From an uncultured bacterium (GTDB taxonomy: Bacteria > Bacillota > Clostridia > TANB77 > CAG-508), in the NCBI GenBank assembly GCA_905215615.1, contig CAJMQM010000024.1, positions 1-14,373 of the forward strand: 14,373 nucleotides of DNA. The letters are read 5' to 3'. Below the pieces are notes generated by a model. It worked only from the letters and a program-made list of their open reading frames with translations, was not told where the DNA came from and did no database searches. The position numbers were made by a program, and so were the translations under genes. Below are positions 4,815-13,160 of the stretch, piece by piece (within the stretch, counting starts at the first letter, position 1; each line of letters begins with the position of its first letter).

Positions 4815-6167
4815 ATGGCTTTTGAAGGATTATCTGCTAAGCTTCAAGAAGTAACAAGAAAACTTAGAGGCAAGGCAAGAATTACAGAATCAGATTTAAA
4901 AGAAATTTTAAGAGAAGTAAAACTTGCATTATTAGAGGCAGACGTAAACTATAAAATAGTAAAAGATTTTATAGCTTCAATTCAAGAAAAAGCGTTAGGG
5001 CAAGATGTACTAAAGTCTTTAACACCAGGACAGCAAGTAGTAAAAATAGTTAAAGACGAACTAGTAAATTTGCTAGGTGGAGTAGAAAGCAAAGTAAACT
5101 TTACACCAAATCCTCCAACAGTAATTATGTTAGTAGGTCTTCAGGGGTCTGGTAAAACAACAACAGCAGGAAAACTTGCTAATTTATTTAGAAAAGAAGG
5201 AAAAAAACCATTACTTGTTGCATGCGATGTATATAGACCAGCAGCAATAAAACAATTACAAGTAGTTGGCAGTCAATTAAATATACCAGTATTTGCAAAT
5301 GAAAATTCAAAAGATGTTGTACATATTGCAAAACAAGCTATAAACACAGCTATAAGCAAACTAAATGATGTAGTAATATTAGATACAGCAGGTAGACTTC
5401 ATATAGATGAAGAACTTATGGACGAATTAAAAAATGTAAAAGCATCTGTAAAACCACATGAAATTTTACTAGTTGTAGATAGTATGACAGGTCAAGATGC
5501 AGTAAATGTAGCAACAGCATTTAATGAAAATTTAGGAATAGATGGAGTTGTACTTACAAAACTAGATGGAGACACACGTGGTGGTGCAGCATTATCTGTA
5601 AAAAAAGTTACAGGAAAGCCAATAAAATTTGCAGCAACTGGTGAAAAATTAAGCGATATAGAAGTATTTCATCCAGAAAGGATGGCTAGCAGAATTCTTG
5701 GCATGGGAGATGTACTTTCAATAATAGAAAAAGCAGAAGAAGCATTTGACATAGAAGAAGCCGAAAAAATAGAAAAACAGCTTAAGAAAAAAGAATTTGA
5801 CTTAGACGATTACTTAGTGCAATTAAGGCAAGTAAAGAAAATGGGGTCTTTCTCATCTATTTTAAAAATGATACCAGGTATGGGGCAAATTAAAAATTTA
5901 AAAGTAGATGATAACGAATTTAACAGAATAGAAGCAATTATTTGTTCTATGACCAAAAAAGAAAGAAGAAACCCAAAAATTTTAAATGGAAGCAGAAGAT
6001 TAAGAATTGCAAAAGGTAGTGGAACAACAGTACAAGAAATAAATAAGTTTATGCAAACTTTTGAGACTACACAAAAAATGATGAAAAAGTTACAAACAGA
6101 CAAAGGCAGTATGAAAAAATTAATGAAAGGTATTAACCCAGAGGATTTAAAAGATTTAAAATTCTAA
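4815..6167 (+). CDS. ffh: Signal recognition particle protein Ffh (SRP54)
   Basis: Ffh is the GTPase that, with 4.5S/6S SRP RNA and FtsY, delivers nascent membrane and secreted proteins to the Sec translocon. All parts are present in 450 residues. The N-domain helical bundle spans about 1-90. The G domain has the P-loop GLQGSGKTT (108-116), DVYRPAA (138-144), DTAGR (190-194), TKLDGD (248-253) and GEKLSD (276-281). The M domain from about 325 has the RNA-binding SMTKKERRNP...NGSRRLRIAKGSG segment (378-403), and its methionine- and lysine-rich helices supply the signal-peptide groove. AGGAGG lies 9 nt before the ATG. It sits in the conserved order ylxM-ffh-rpsP. ftsY, often directly upstream of ylxM in Firmicutes, is absent here. 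The product is full length and unremarkable. Confidence 0.98.
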   Translation: MAFEGLSAKLQEVTRKLRGKARITESDLKEILREVKLALLEADVNYKIVKDFIASIQEKALGQDVLKSLTPGQQVVKIVKDELVNLLGGVESKVNFTPNPPTVIMLVGLQGSGKTTTAGKLANLFRKEGKKPLLVACDVYRPAAIKQLQVVGSQLNIPVFANENSKDVVHIAKQAINTAISKLNDVVILDTAGRLHIDEELMDELKNVKASVKPHEILLVVDSMTGQDAVNVATAFNENLGIDGVVLTKLDGDTRGGAALSVKKVTGKPIKFAATGEKLSDIEVFHPERMASRILGMGDVLSIIEKAEEAFDIEEAEKIEKQLKKKEFDLDDYLVQLRQVKKMGSFSSILKMIPGMGQIKNLKVDDNEFNRIEAIICSMTKKERRNPKILNGSRRLRIAKGSGTTVQEINKFMQTFETTQKMMKKLQTDKGSMKKLMKGINPEDLKDLKF

Positions 6168-6298
6168 CATAACAATTAGCACAGCATAAATTTTTATAGA
6201 CTATAGTAATAGTTATATTTAGTACTTATTAAATTTAATAAACAAGATTTTAATTTTTTAATTTTATATAGATAGTATTTTTAGGGAGGTGAACTTTA

Positions 6299-6532
6299 AT
6301 GGTAAAAATAAGACTACAAAGACAAGGTGCAAAAAAAGCTCCATTTTATCATATCGTTGTTGCAGATTCTAGAAAATCTAGAGATGGAAAAATAATTGAA
6401 AAAATTGGAACATATAATCCAATGACAGAACCTTCTACTATAGTTCTTGACAAAGAAAAGGTAGAGCAATGGATTAAAAACGGTGCAAAACCAACAGATT
6501 CAGTAAAAGCTTTATTAGAAAGAGCAAAATAA
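6299..6532 (+). CDS. rpsP: 30S ribosomal protein S16
   Basis: S16 is a primary-to-secondary binding protein in assembly of the 30S 5' domain. The 77-residue sequence begins MVKIRLQRQGAKKAPFYHIV, followed by ADSRKSRDGKIIEKIGTYNP and a C-terminal VEQWIKNGAKPTDSVKALL. All of these are standard family features, at the usual length. AGGGAGGTGA lies about 6 nt before the ATG, a strong site suited to a highly expressed gene. The 131-nt gap after ffh contains no clear promoter or terminator, only AT-rich sequence with a weak 16-nt AT palindrome at 6226-6241, so co-transcription with ffh is likely but not certain. Confidence 0.97.
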   Translation: MVKIRLQRQGAKKAPFYHIVVADSRKSRDGKIIEKIGTYNPMTEPSTIVLDKEKVEQWIKNGAKPTDSVKALLERAK

Positions 6533-6557
6533 TAGTGTTTGAAAGAAAGGCAAAAAC

Positions 6558-6791
6558 ATGAAAGAAATATTAAATATTATTTTAAACAACCTTGCAGATA
6601 ATAAAGATGCCATAGAGATAGTAGAAACAGAAAAAGAAAATCATGTAGATTTTCATGTAAAAGTTGCTCCTACAGACATGGGTAAAATTATTGGAAAACA
6701 AGGGAAAATAGCAAAATCAATTAGAACACTTATGAAATCATTAGCATCAAAGGAAAAGAAAACTGTAAGTATTGAATTCTCAGACAAATAA
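6558..6791 (+). CDS. khpA: KH-domain RNA-binding protein KhpA
   Basis: This 77-residue single-KH-domain protein has a core GKIIGKQGKIAKSIRTLMK with the RNA-binding GxxG loop GKQG at 46-49. KhpA (YlqC) pairs with KhpB/Jag in Firmicutes and binds many RNAs, affecting cell division and elongation. The location between rpsP and rimM is the conserved position for khpA. The ribosome binding site GAAAGG is modest and lies 8 nt before the ATG. The gene ends 9 nt before rimM, so it is surely co-transcribed with it. Confidence 0.95.
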   Translation: MKEILNIILNNLADNKDAIEIVETEKENHVDFHVKVAPTDMGKIIGKQGKIAKSIRTLMKSLASKEKKTVSIEFSDK

Positions 6792-6800
6792 AGGAGTATT

Positions 6801-7310
6801 ATGAAGCAAGAATATTTCGAAATTGGGCAAATTGTAAACACCTTTGGAATAAAGGGAGTAGTAAAGGTAAATGCTTTTACAGATGAGCCTTTAGAATTTG
6901 AAAATTTAAAAACAATTTTAATAGAAAAAAATAAAAAACTATTAGAATTTGAAATACAAGAAGTTAAGCTACATAAAAATCAAATATTACTTAAAATAAA
7001 AGGAATAGAAGATATAAATGAAGCAGAAAAATACAAGGGTTGTTATATAAAACTTCCAAGGGAAAAGGCAAAAAAGCTTCCAGAAAATACTTACTTTATA
7101 GCAGATTTAATAGGGTTACAGGTTTATACAGATAATGGAGAATTACTTGGAAAAGTAGATGATATTTATAATTCGGGTTCAGCAGATATTTATGTAATAA
7201 AAGATGAACTAGGAAAACAAATACTTTTGCCAGGAATTAAAGAAGTTATAAAACAAATTGATGTAGATAATGAAAAAATAATAGTTCACTTAATAGATGG
7301 ATTAATATAG
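6801..7310 (+). CDS. rimM: 16S rRNA processing protein RimM
   Basis: RimM binds S19 and helps mature the 3' (head) domain of the 30S subunit. The 169-residue protein has the N-terminal barrel signature FEIGQIVNTFGIKGVVKV (6-23) with FTDEP (26-30). A linker and the C-terminal PRC-barrel follow, the latter with TYFIADLIGLQVYTDNGELL (about 98-117) and LLPGIKEVIKQIDV. The length is standard. AAAGGAG lies 5 nt before the ATG. Its own 3' end supplies the GGAGG for trmD, whose start follows after a gap of 8 nt, so the two are probably translationally coupled. Confidence 0.96.
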   Translation: MKQEYFEIGQIVNTFGIKGVVKVNAFTDEPLEFENLKTILIEKNKKLLEFEIQEVKLHKNQILLKIKGIEDINEAEKYKGCYIKLPREKAKKLPENTYFIADLIGLQVYTDNGELLGKVDDIYNSGSADIYVIKDELGKQILLPGIKEVIKQIDVDNEKIIVHLIDGLI

Positions 7311-7318
7311 GAGGCAAG

Positions 7319-7999
7319 ATGAAATTTGATATTCTTACTCTTTTTCCAGAAATGTTTACACCATTAAAAGAAAGCATTATAGGAAAAGCAGTAGAAGATA
7401 AAAAGATAGAACTTAACTTAATAAATATAAGAGACTTTTCTAAAGACAAACACAAAAAAGTAGATGACACACCATATGGTGGTGGTGCCGGTATGGTTAT
7501 GAAAGCAGATGTTGTCTATGATGCATATGAGTCAGTAAAAGAAAAAGATGCAAAAGTTATCTTTTTATCACCACAAGGAAAAACTTTAAATCAAGAAAAA
7601 GTAAAACAGCTTGCTAAAGAAAAACATATTATTCTGCTATGTGGACATTATGAAGGAATAGACCAAAGGGTTGTTGATGAAATTGTAGATGAAGAAATAT
7701 CAATTGGTGACTATGTTTTAACAGGTGGGGAACTACCTGCAATGGTATTAATTGATAGTGTTAGTAGATATGTGGAAGGAGTACTAAGTGAAGACTCTGT
7801 AAAAGAAGAATCCTTTACAAATAACTTATTAGAATATCCACAATATACTAGACCAGAAACATTTCACGGAATAAAAGTGCCAGAAGTCTTACTCTCGGGG
7901 CACCATGAGAATATAAAAAAGTGGAGAGAAGAGCAAGCACTTAAAAATACTCTTCAAAAAAGACCAAATTTATTAAAAGGAAAGGAGGATATTCAATAA
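7319..7999 (+). CDS. trmD: tRNA (guanine-N1)-methyltransferase TrmD
   Basis: TrmD methylates N1 of G37 next to the anticodon, which prevents +1 frameshifting. The SPOUT trefoil knot that binds S-adenosylmethionine is visible as LSPQGK (83-88), LCGHYEGIDQRV (107-118) and EISIGDYVLTGGELPA (126-141). SVSRYVEGVL follows, with R150 matching the catalytic-site arginine, and YPQYTRPETFHG matches the C-terminal tRNA-binding part. The residue corresponding to the E. coli catalytic aspartate (in TEDSF) appears as E164 (KEESF), a conservative change that I believe occurs in other Clostridia. At 226 residues it is slightly shorter than many homologues. The TAA stop overlaps the rplS ATG by one base (TAATG at 7997-8001). 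Confidence 0.97.
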   Translation: MKFDILTLFPEMFTPLKESIIGKAVEDKKIELNLINIRDFSKDKHKKVDDTPYGGGAGMVMKADVVYDAYESVKEKDAKVIFLSPQGKTLNQEKVKQLAKEKHIILLCGHYEGIDQRVVDEIVDEEISIGDYVLTGGELPAMVLIDSVSRYVEGVLSEDSVKEESFTNNLLEYPQYTRPETFHGIKVPEVLLSGHHENIKKWREEQALKNTLQKRPNLLKGKEDIQ

Positions 8000-8595
8000 T
8001 GGATATCATAAAATCAATAGAACATGAACAATTAAAAGATAAGATACCAGATTTGAAAGTTGGTGATACAGTAAGAGTACACCAAAAAATTAAAGAAGGT
8101 AACAGAGAGAGAATACAAGTTTTTGAAGGAATTATAATAAAGAAACAAGGTGGAGGATTAACAGCTACATTTACAGTAAGAAAAATAGCTTATGGTGTTG
8201 GAGTAGAAAAAACATTTTTAGTTCACTCACCATTAGTAGAAAAAGTAGAAGTAGTAAGAGTTGGTAAAGCAAGAAGAGCTAAACTATATTACTTAAGAGA
8301 CAGAGTTGGTAAAGCTGCTAAGACAAAAGAAAATATAGGAGCTAGAATTGAAACTAACGAAATTACTATAAAAGAAAACTTAGAAGAAGCACCTGTTTCT
8401 GAAGAAGCTACAACACCTGTAGAAGACAGCAAGGAAGAAGCACCAGCAGTAAAAGAAGAAGTTCCAGTTGTTGAAGAAGTTGTAGATACAGTTAAAGAAG
8501 AAAATGTTGAAACTGTAAAAGAAACACCTTCTAAAGAAGAGCAAGAAGAAAAAGTAGAAGATTTAAAAGAAGCTTCTGAAAAAGAAAGCAAATAA
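7999..8595 (+). CDS. rplS: 50S ribosomal protein L19 with acidic C-terminal extension
   Basis: L19 lies at the 30S-50S interface. Residues 1-113 are a complete, typical L19 (PDLKVGDTVRVHQKIKEGN, RIQVFEGIIIKKQGGG, VEKVEVVRVGKARRAKLYYL, then RDRVGKAAKTKE). The family normally ends near there, but this protein continues to 198 residues. The extra tail is low-complexity and dominated by E, V, K, P and T (for example EEAPAVKEEVPVVEEVVDTV). There is no stop codon or frameshift, and the codons of the tail match the rest. AGGAGG lies 10 nt before the ATG, inside trmD, and the start overlaps the trmD stop by one base. It is the last gene of the cluster, before a strong terminator. The tail should be disordered and protrude from the ribosome; its role is unknown. 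Confidence 0.95.
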   Translation: MDIIKSIEHEQLKDKIPDLKVGDTVRVHQKIKEGNRERIQVFEGIIIKKQGGGLTATFTVRKIAYGVGVEKTFLVHSPLVEKVEVVRVGKARRAKLYYLRDRVGKAAKTKENIGARIETNEITIKENLEEAPVSEEATTPVEDSKEEAPAVKEEVPVVEEVVDTVKEENVETVKETPSKEEQEEKVEDLKEASEKESK

Positions 8596-8605
8596 TTAAA
8601 TAAAA

Positions 8606-8645
8606 AATAAACTTTGTTATATAAAATAGCAAGGTTTATTTTTTT
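8606..8645 (+). terminator. Intrinsic terminator of the SRP/ribosomal cluster
   Basis: AATAAACTTTGTTAT (8606-8620) pairs with ATAGCAAGGTTTATT (8626-8640), 15 bp with two G-U pairs and a 5-nt loop, and a T-run follows to 8645. It is placed 10 nt after the rplS stop. Confidence 0.9.
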
Positions 8646-8771
8646 CTTTGTATTTTGGATACTATAAGTCTTATTTATAAAAAATGCTAAAAAATTAAAA
8701 ACTATTGACTTAAAAAATCGTATTGGTAAAATTATAATGTAAATTTAATAGAAAAGCAAAGGAGAAAAATT

Positions 8772-9254
8772 ATGATAATGTTTATAGTAGTAGGAGTTAT
8801 TTTTGCAGTAGTAGGTGTTATCTTAATGATAGTTACACATGGAAAGAAGGTTCGTTGCACAAGCGTAACAACAGCAAACGTGGTAGATATTATAAGAGAT
8901 GTTCAGAGAAATTATTCTTCTAATAGAACTAATGTTGGAAGTGGTGCTAATATAAGAGTTGGAAATGTAAACATTGGTGTGGGAAATGGAGCATATAATG
9001 ATACATACAATACTACTTCTTTTTCACCATTATTTGAATATACTGTAGACGGTGTAAAATATGTAAGAAAAGCTAGCACAGGTTCTTCTTCACCTAAATA
9101 TGGAATTGGAGAAGAAGTAGAAATACATTATAATGCTAGTAACCCAAACGAATTTTACGACGGAAAAGGTAATGCAAGTATGATAATGGGGATGATATTC
9201 ACAATTTTAGGAATATTATTCATAGCAATATACTTGATAATGCAGTTAGTATAA
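8772..9254 (+). CDS. DUF3592-like membrane protein
   Basis: A 160-residue protein with two predicted membrane helices, at about 3-21 and 137-158. Between them is a domain of DUF3592 type: RCTSVTTANVVDI near the first helix, then FSPLFEYTVDGVKYVRKAS (84-102) and YGIGEEVEIHYNASNPNEFY (110-129). The function of this family is not established; members often occur as small membrane proteins with an extracytoplasmic or cytoplasmic beta domain. Residues 54-77 form a Gly/Asn-rich stretch with repeated I-x-V-G-N that looks like an insertion. GGAG lies 7 nt before the ATG at 8772. A second ATG two codons later is less well placed. TATAAT at 8733-8738 is a likely -10, but its -35 is poor. It stands alone between two terminators. 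Confidence 0.85.
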   Translation: MIMFIVVGVIFAVVGVILMIVTHGKKVRCTSVTTANVVDIIRDVQRNYSSNRTNVGSGANIRVGNVNIGVGNGAYNDTYNTTSFSPLFEYTVDGVKYVRKASTGSSSPKYGIGEEVEIHYNASNPNEFYDGKGNASMIMGMIFTILGILFIAIYLIMQLV

Positions 9255-9313
9255 TAAAATTATAAACAGAATTATTACGTGTAAAACAAAAATATAGAAG
9301 ATTAATTTAAAAT

Positions 9314-9399
9314 AAAAAGAGTTTACTAAAATTTTGAATAAACTAAAGATGTTAAAAAAATAACATTTTAATTAATTCAATATAGTAAACTCTTTTTTT
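9314..9399 (+). terminator. Long composite hairpin with T-run after the DUF3592 gene
   Basis: Outer arms AAAAAGAGTTTACTA (9314-9328) and TAGTAAACTCTTTTT (9383-9397) pair perfectly over 15 bp. Inside, TTGAAT (9334-9339) pairs with ATTCAA (9375-9380), and AAGATGTTA pairs with TAACATTTT around an A6 loop (9346-9369, with one G-U). The whole 84-nt segment therefore folds into one long interrupted hairpin ending in T7 (9393-9399). It should terminate transcription of the upstream gene. It is longer than a normal terminator and its 3' arm reaches into the dnaE promoter region. Confidence 0.75.
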
Positions 9400-9402
9400 A
9401 TA

Positions 9403-9411
9403 TGATATAAT
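9403..9411 (+). promoter_or_regulatory. Extended -10 promoter of dnaE
   Basis: TGATATAAT is a perfect extended -10 element (TGn followed by TATAAT at 9406-9411). No recognisable -35 is present; that region (about 9383-9388) is the 3' arm of the preceding hairpin. Transcription should start near 9418, giving a leader of about 27 nt with AAAGGAG before the ATG. Confidence 0.7.
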
Positions 9412-9444
9412 CAAGTCGAAAAAAGTAGAATAAAGGAGCAAAAA

Positions 9445-12400
9445 ATGTCAAATTTTGTACACTTACATATACATAGTGAATATAGCTTGCTAGATGGAGC
9501 AAATAGAATAAAGGATTTGCCAGTTCGTGCAAAAGAGCTTGGTATGGATGCAATGGCTCTTACAGACCATGGGGCAATGTTTGGAGCAATAGATTTTTAT
9601 AAAGCTTGCAAAGCAAATGATGTTAAGCCAATAATTGGATGTGAAGTATATGTAGCTCCAAGAAGTAGACTAGATAAAGACCCTAACTTAGATGCTAAAT
9701 ATAATCACCTAATTTTACTAGCCAAAAACAATGATGGGTATAAAAATTTAGCAAAACTTGTATCATTGGGCTATACAGAAGGTTTTTACTACAAGCCACG
9801 TATAGATAAAGAAACATTAGAAAAATATCATGAAAATTTAATATGTTGTAGTGCCTGCTTAGCAGGAGAAGTAAACCAAGCTATTTTAAAAAATGATATG
9901 GAAGAAGCAAAAAAAGTAGCACTATGGTTCAAAAATTTATTTGGGGAAGATTATTATTTAGAAATACAACATAATGGTATTAAAGAGCAAGTTTTAGTAA
10001 ATCAAAAATTAATAGAACTATCAAGAGAACTAGACATACCACTTGTTGCAACAAATGATGCACACTATTTAAAAAGAGAAGATGCATATAACCATGAAGT
10101 ACTTTTATGTATTCAAACTGGAAAGAAAATGTCAGACCCAGATAGGATGCACTTTGACACAGACGAGTTATATGTAAAATCTCCAGAGGAAATGATAGAA
10201 TACTTTAAAAATGTGCCAGATGCAATAGAAAATACAGTAAAAATAGCAGAAAAATGCAATGTAGAATTTGAATTTGGACACACAATACTTCCAAATTATG
10301 ATGTCCCAGAAGAATTTCCTACACATTATGATTACTTAAAGAAGTTATGCGATGATGGAATAAAAAATAGGTATGGAGAAAATCCTTCAAAAGAAATACT
10401 AGATAGAGCAGACTTTGAAATGAACGTTATAAAACAAATGGGATATGTAGATTATTTTTTAATTGTTTGGGATTATATTCATTATGCAAAAACACATAAT
10501 ATTCCAGTTGGACCAGGACGTGGTTCAGGAGCAGGTTCTATTGTTGCATATGCAATAGAAATAACAGATATAGACCCTATAAAATATGGCTTATTATTTG
10601 AAAGATTTTTAAACCCTGAAAGAATAAGCATGCCAGATTTTGACGTGGATTTCTGTTATGAAAAAAGAGACCAAGTTATAGATTATGTATGTAGAAAATA
10701 TGGGCATGACCATGTATCACAAATTATTACCTTTGGTACAATGTCTGCAAGGATGGTAATACGTGATGTTGGAAGAGTTTTGGATGTACCATATGCCGAA
10801 ACAGACAAAATTGCAAAGATGGTTCCAAACGAAATACATATAACAATAAAAAAAGCAATGGAGCAAAACAAAGAACTACGAGATTTGTATGAGCAAAATC
10901 CAGATATGAAAAAAATGCTAGATATTGCAATGGCATTAGAAGGTATGCCAAGACAGGCTTCTACACATGCTTGTGGAATTGTTATTACAAAAGACCCAGT
11001 TGTGGATTATGTGCCACTTTATAGAAGAGATGACATTATTTCTACACAATATATTATGACAACATTAGAGGAGCTAGGACTTTTAAAAATGGACTTTTTA
11101 GGTCTTCGTACACTTACAGTTATACAAGATACAATAGACTTAGTAAAAACCAATAGAGGTATTGATGTAGAATTTGATAAAGATATGAACGACCCAGAAG
11201 TATATAAGCTATGGCAAGAAGGTAACAGTGTTGGAATATTCCAATTTGAAAGTCAAGGTATGACTAACTTCATGAAAGAATTAAAACCAGACTGTCTAGA
11301 AGACATTATAGCTGGAGTTTCTTTATATAGACCAGGTCCTATGGACCAAATACCAAGATATATTGCAAATAAAAAAGACCCAGAACATGCTGTATATACA
11401 CATCCAGCGCTAAAACCTATATTAGAGGTAACTTATGGCTGTATGGTCTACCAAGAGCAAGTTATGCAAATAGTTAGAGATTTAGCAGGCTATTCTTTAG
11501 GAAGAGCAGACTTAGTAAGACGTGCAATGGGAAAGAAAAAGCTTGATGTAATGGCTAAAGAAAGAGAAAACTTTATACATGGTCAAGTAGACGAAAATGG
11601 TAAAGTTGTAATAAATGGATGTGTTAGAAATGGTATTGATGAAGCATCTGCTAATAAAATATTTGATGAAATGTCAGAATTTGCTAAATATGCATTTAAT
11701 AAATCACATGCAGCATGTTATGCAGTAGTTGCTTATAGAACAGCATATTTAAAAGCTTACTACCCAGTAGAATTTATGGCAGCAATGCTTAATAGCTTTT
11801 TAGGAAATCTAGATAAAATACCAGCATATACGGAAGAGTGCAAAAGGTTAAATATTAAAATATTAAAGCCAGATATTAATAAAAGTTATACAAAATTTAC
11901 TGTAGATAGAGACGAAATTAGATTTGGACTAGGAAGCGTAAAAAATGTTGGCACAGCTGCTGTAGACGAAATTGTGGCAGAAAGAAATAAAAATGGAACA
12001 TTTAAAAATTTCACAGACTTCTGTGAAAGAATACAGGAAACAAGTGTAAACAAAAAGTGTATAGAAAGTTTAATTAAAGCAGGAGCTTTTGATGGATTTA
12101 GTGAAACAAGAAGAACTCTAATAGAATCATTTGAAGGAATTTTAGATACAATCTCTTCAAATAACAAGAAAGAATTCGAAGGTCAGGTTAATATGTTTGA
12201 CTTAGGTGGAGATACATCAAAAGAAATGAAATATACATTTAAAACACTTCCAGAATATAATAGAAAAGAATTGTTATTTATGGAAAAAGAAATGCTTGGA
12301 TTATATATTTCAGGACATCCACTAGATAATATAAGGCATCAAATAGAAATGCAGACAAATATAAACACATACCAAATGAGACAGTTAGAAAATACAGATG

Positions 12401-12918
12401 AACTTGGAGAAGAAATAAGGCAAGAGGTAAAAGATGGTGAACAAGTAAAATATGCAGGTATAATTACCAAAATTAAGAAAAAATATACAAAAAATAATAA
12501 ACTCATGGCATTTGTAACAATTGAAGATTTGTATGGACCAACTGAAATAATATTATTTGAAAGTGCTTACCAAAACTGTGCAAGTATATTAATGGAAGAT
12601 AATATAGTATTAGTAACAGGAAGGCTAAGTGTAAGAGAAGATGAAGAAACTAAAATAGTAGCAAACCAAATAACAGAATTTACAACTAGAAAAAAGAGTA
12701 TATTTGTATTAAATGTTACAAACTTAAATGACGACTTAAAAGTAAAGCTAAAGGGAGCAATAAAATTCTTCACAGGAGATAGAAACAATATGCCACTTGA
12801 AATTATAAACAATGAAACAAAAAGTATGGCTGGAGGAATATACATTACACCAGAAATTCTTAAAGAGTTTCAAGAATTAGTTGGTGTAGAAAACGCTAAA
12901 GTAGAGGAGGTGGAATAA
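9445..12918 (+). CDS. dnaE: DNA polymerase III subunit alpha (DnaE)
   Basis: This is a C-family replicative polymerase of 1157 residues, full length for the DnaE1 type. The N-terminal PHP domain has HLHIHSEYSLLDG (6-18) and TDHG (40-43), with its metal-site histidines kept. In the polymerase core, GPGRGSGAGSIVAYA precedes PDFDVDF (397-403) with catalytic D398 and D400, and KMDFLGLRTL supplies the third aspartate D550. Helix-hairpin-helix sequences lie near 800-880. QVNMF at 914-918 fits a beta-clamp-binding pentapeptide, and an OB-fold follows at about 1000-1080 (KYAGIITKIKKKYT...LMAFVTIEDLYG). It lacks the 3'-5' exonuclease insert of PolC. In Firmicutes with PolC, DnaE works at primers and the lagging strand; whether a polC exists is not visible here. 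AAAGGAG lies about 7 nt before the ATG. Confidence 0.98.
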   Translation: MSNFVHLHIHSEYSLLDGANRIKDLPVRAKELGMDAMALTDHGAMFGAIDFYKACKANDVKPIIGCEVYVAPRSRLDKDPNLDAKYNHLILLAKNNDGYKNLAKLVSLGYTEGFYYKPRIDKETLEKYHENLICCSACLAGEVNQAILKNDMEEAKKVALWFKNLFGEDYYLEIQHNGIKEQVLVNQKLIELSRELDIPLVATNDAHYLKREDAYNHEVLLCIQTGKKMSDPDRMHFDTDELYVKSPEEMIEYFKNVPDAIENTVKIAEKCNVEFEFGHTILPNYDVPEEFPTHYDYLKKLCDDGIKNRYGENPSKEILDRADFEMNVIKQMGYVDYFLIVWDYIHYAKTHNIPVGPGRGSGAGSIVAYAIEITDIDPIKYGLLFERFLNPERISMPDFDVDFCYEKRDQVIDYVCRKYGHDHVSQIITFGTMSARMVIRDVGRVLDVPYAETDKIAKMVPNEIHITIKKAMEQNKELRDLYEQNPDMKKMLDIAMALEGMPRQASTHACGIVITKDPVVDYVPLYRRDDIISTQYIMTTLEELGLLKMDFLGLRTLTVIQDTIDLVKTNRGIDVEFDKDMNDPEVYKLWQEGNSVGIFQFESQGMTNFMKELKPDCLEDIIAGVSLYRPGPMDQIPRYIANKKDPEHAVYTHPALKPILEVTYGCMVYQEQVMQIVRDLAGYSLGRADLVRRAMGKKKLDVMAKERENFIHGQVDENGKVVINGCVRNGIDEASANKIFDEMSEFAKYAFNKSHAACYAVVAYRTAYLKAYYPVEFMAAMLNSFLGNLDKIPAYTEECKRLNIKILKPDINKSYTKFTVDRDEIRFGLGSVKNVGTAAVDEIVAERNKNGTFKNFTDFCERIQETSVNKKCIESLIKAGAFDGFSETRRTLIESFEGILDTISSNNKKEFEGQVNMFDLGGDTSKEMKYTFKTLPEYNRKELLFMEKEMLGLYISGHPLDNIRHQIEMQTNINTYQMRQLENTDELGEEIRQEVKDGEQVKYAGIITKIKKKYTKNNKLMAFVTIEDLYGPTEIILFESAYQNCASILMEDNIVLVTGRLSVREDEETKIVANQITEFTTRKKSIFVLNVTNLNDDLKVKLKGAIKFFTGDRNNMPLEIINNETKSMAGGIYITPEILKEFQELVGVENAKVEEVE

Positions 12919-12920
12919 AA

Positions 12921-13160
12921 GTGAACTTAACTTATAACGATGATGGGCAAAAAGAAAAAACAAGCGAATATGTTACTAAAAAGAGTGTTATTATAGTAAT
13001 AATAACATTTATTATAATACTAGTTATATCTATAGTTTCTTTAATATTATATTTTAATGATAAACTACAAAAAACAGTAGAAAGTATAGAATTAAAAGAC
13101 AGCTTAACACTTATACAAGATGAAGATGATGCAGGATTAAATAATGTAAGAGTAGAATAG
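12921..13160 (+). CDS. Small single-pass membrane protein coupled to dnaE
   Basis: An unrecognised 79-residue protein. A hydrophilic N-terminus (residues 1-21, many charged) is followed by one strong transmembrane segment at about 23-45 and an acidic tail with LQDEDD-like character (IQDEDDAGLNN, 65-75). It starts with GTG at 12921, two bases after the dnaE stop. AGGAGG (12905-12910) lies inside the last dnaE codons, 10 nt upstream, so translation is probably coupled to dnaE. The positive K20/K21 before the helix and the acidic end after it suggest an N-in, C-out orientation. No clear terminator follows. The very good ribosome binding site and the exact junction support a real gene; its function is unknown. 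Confidence 0.75.
   Translation: MNLTYNDDGQKEKTSEYVTKKSVIIVIITFIIILVISIVSLILYFNDKLQKTVESIELKDSLTLIQDEDDAGLNNVRVE

Noticed and set aside
6226..6241. 16-nt palindrome TTATTAAATTTAATAA between ffh and rpsP
   Set aside because: It is made only of A and T, is not followed by a useful T-run at terminator distance, and is likely by chance in this composition.
7999..8001. The trmD-rplS one-base overlap as a sign of frameshift
   Set aside because: TAATG overlaps are a normal form of translational coupling, and rplS has its own AGGAGG.
8705..8738. TTGACT and TATAAT as one promoter before the DUF3592 gene
   Set aside because: The spacer is 22 nt, too long for sigma-A. The TATAAT may still be used with the poor TTAAAA at 8710-8715.
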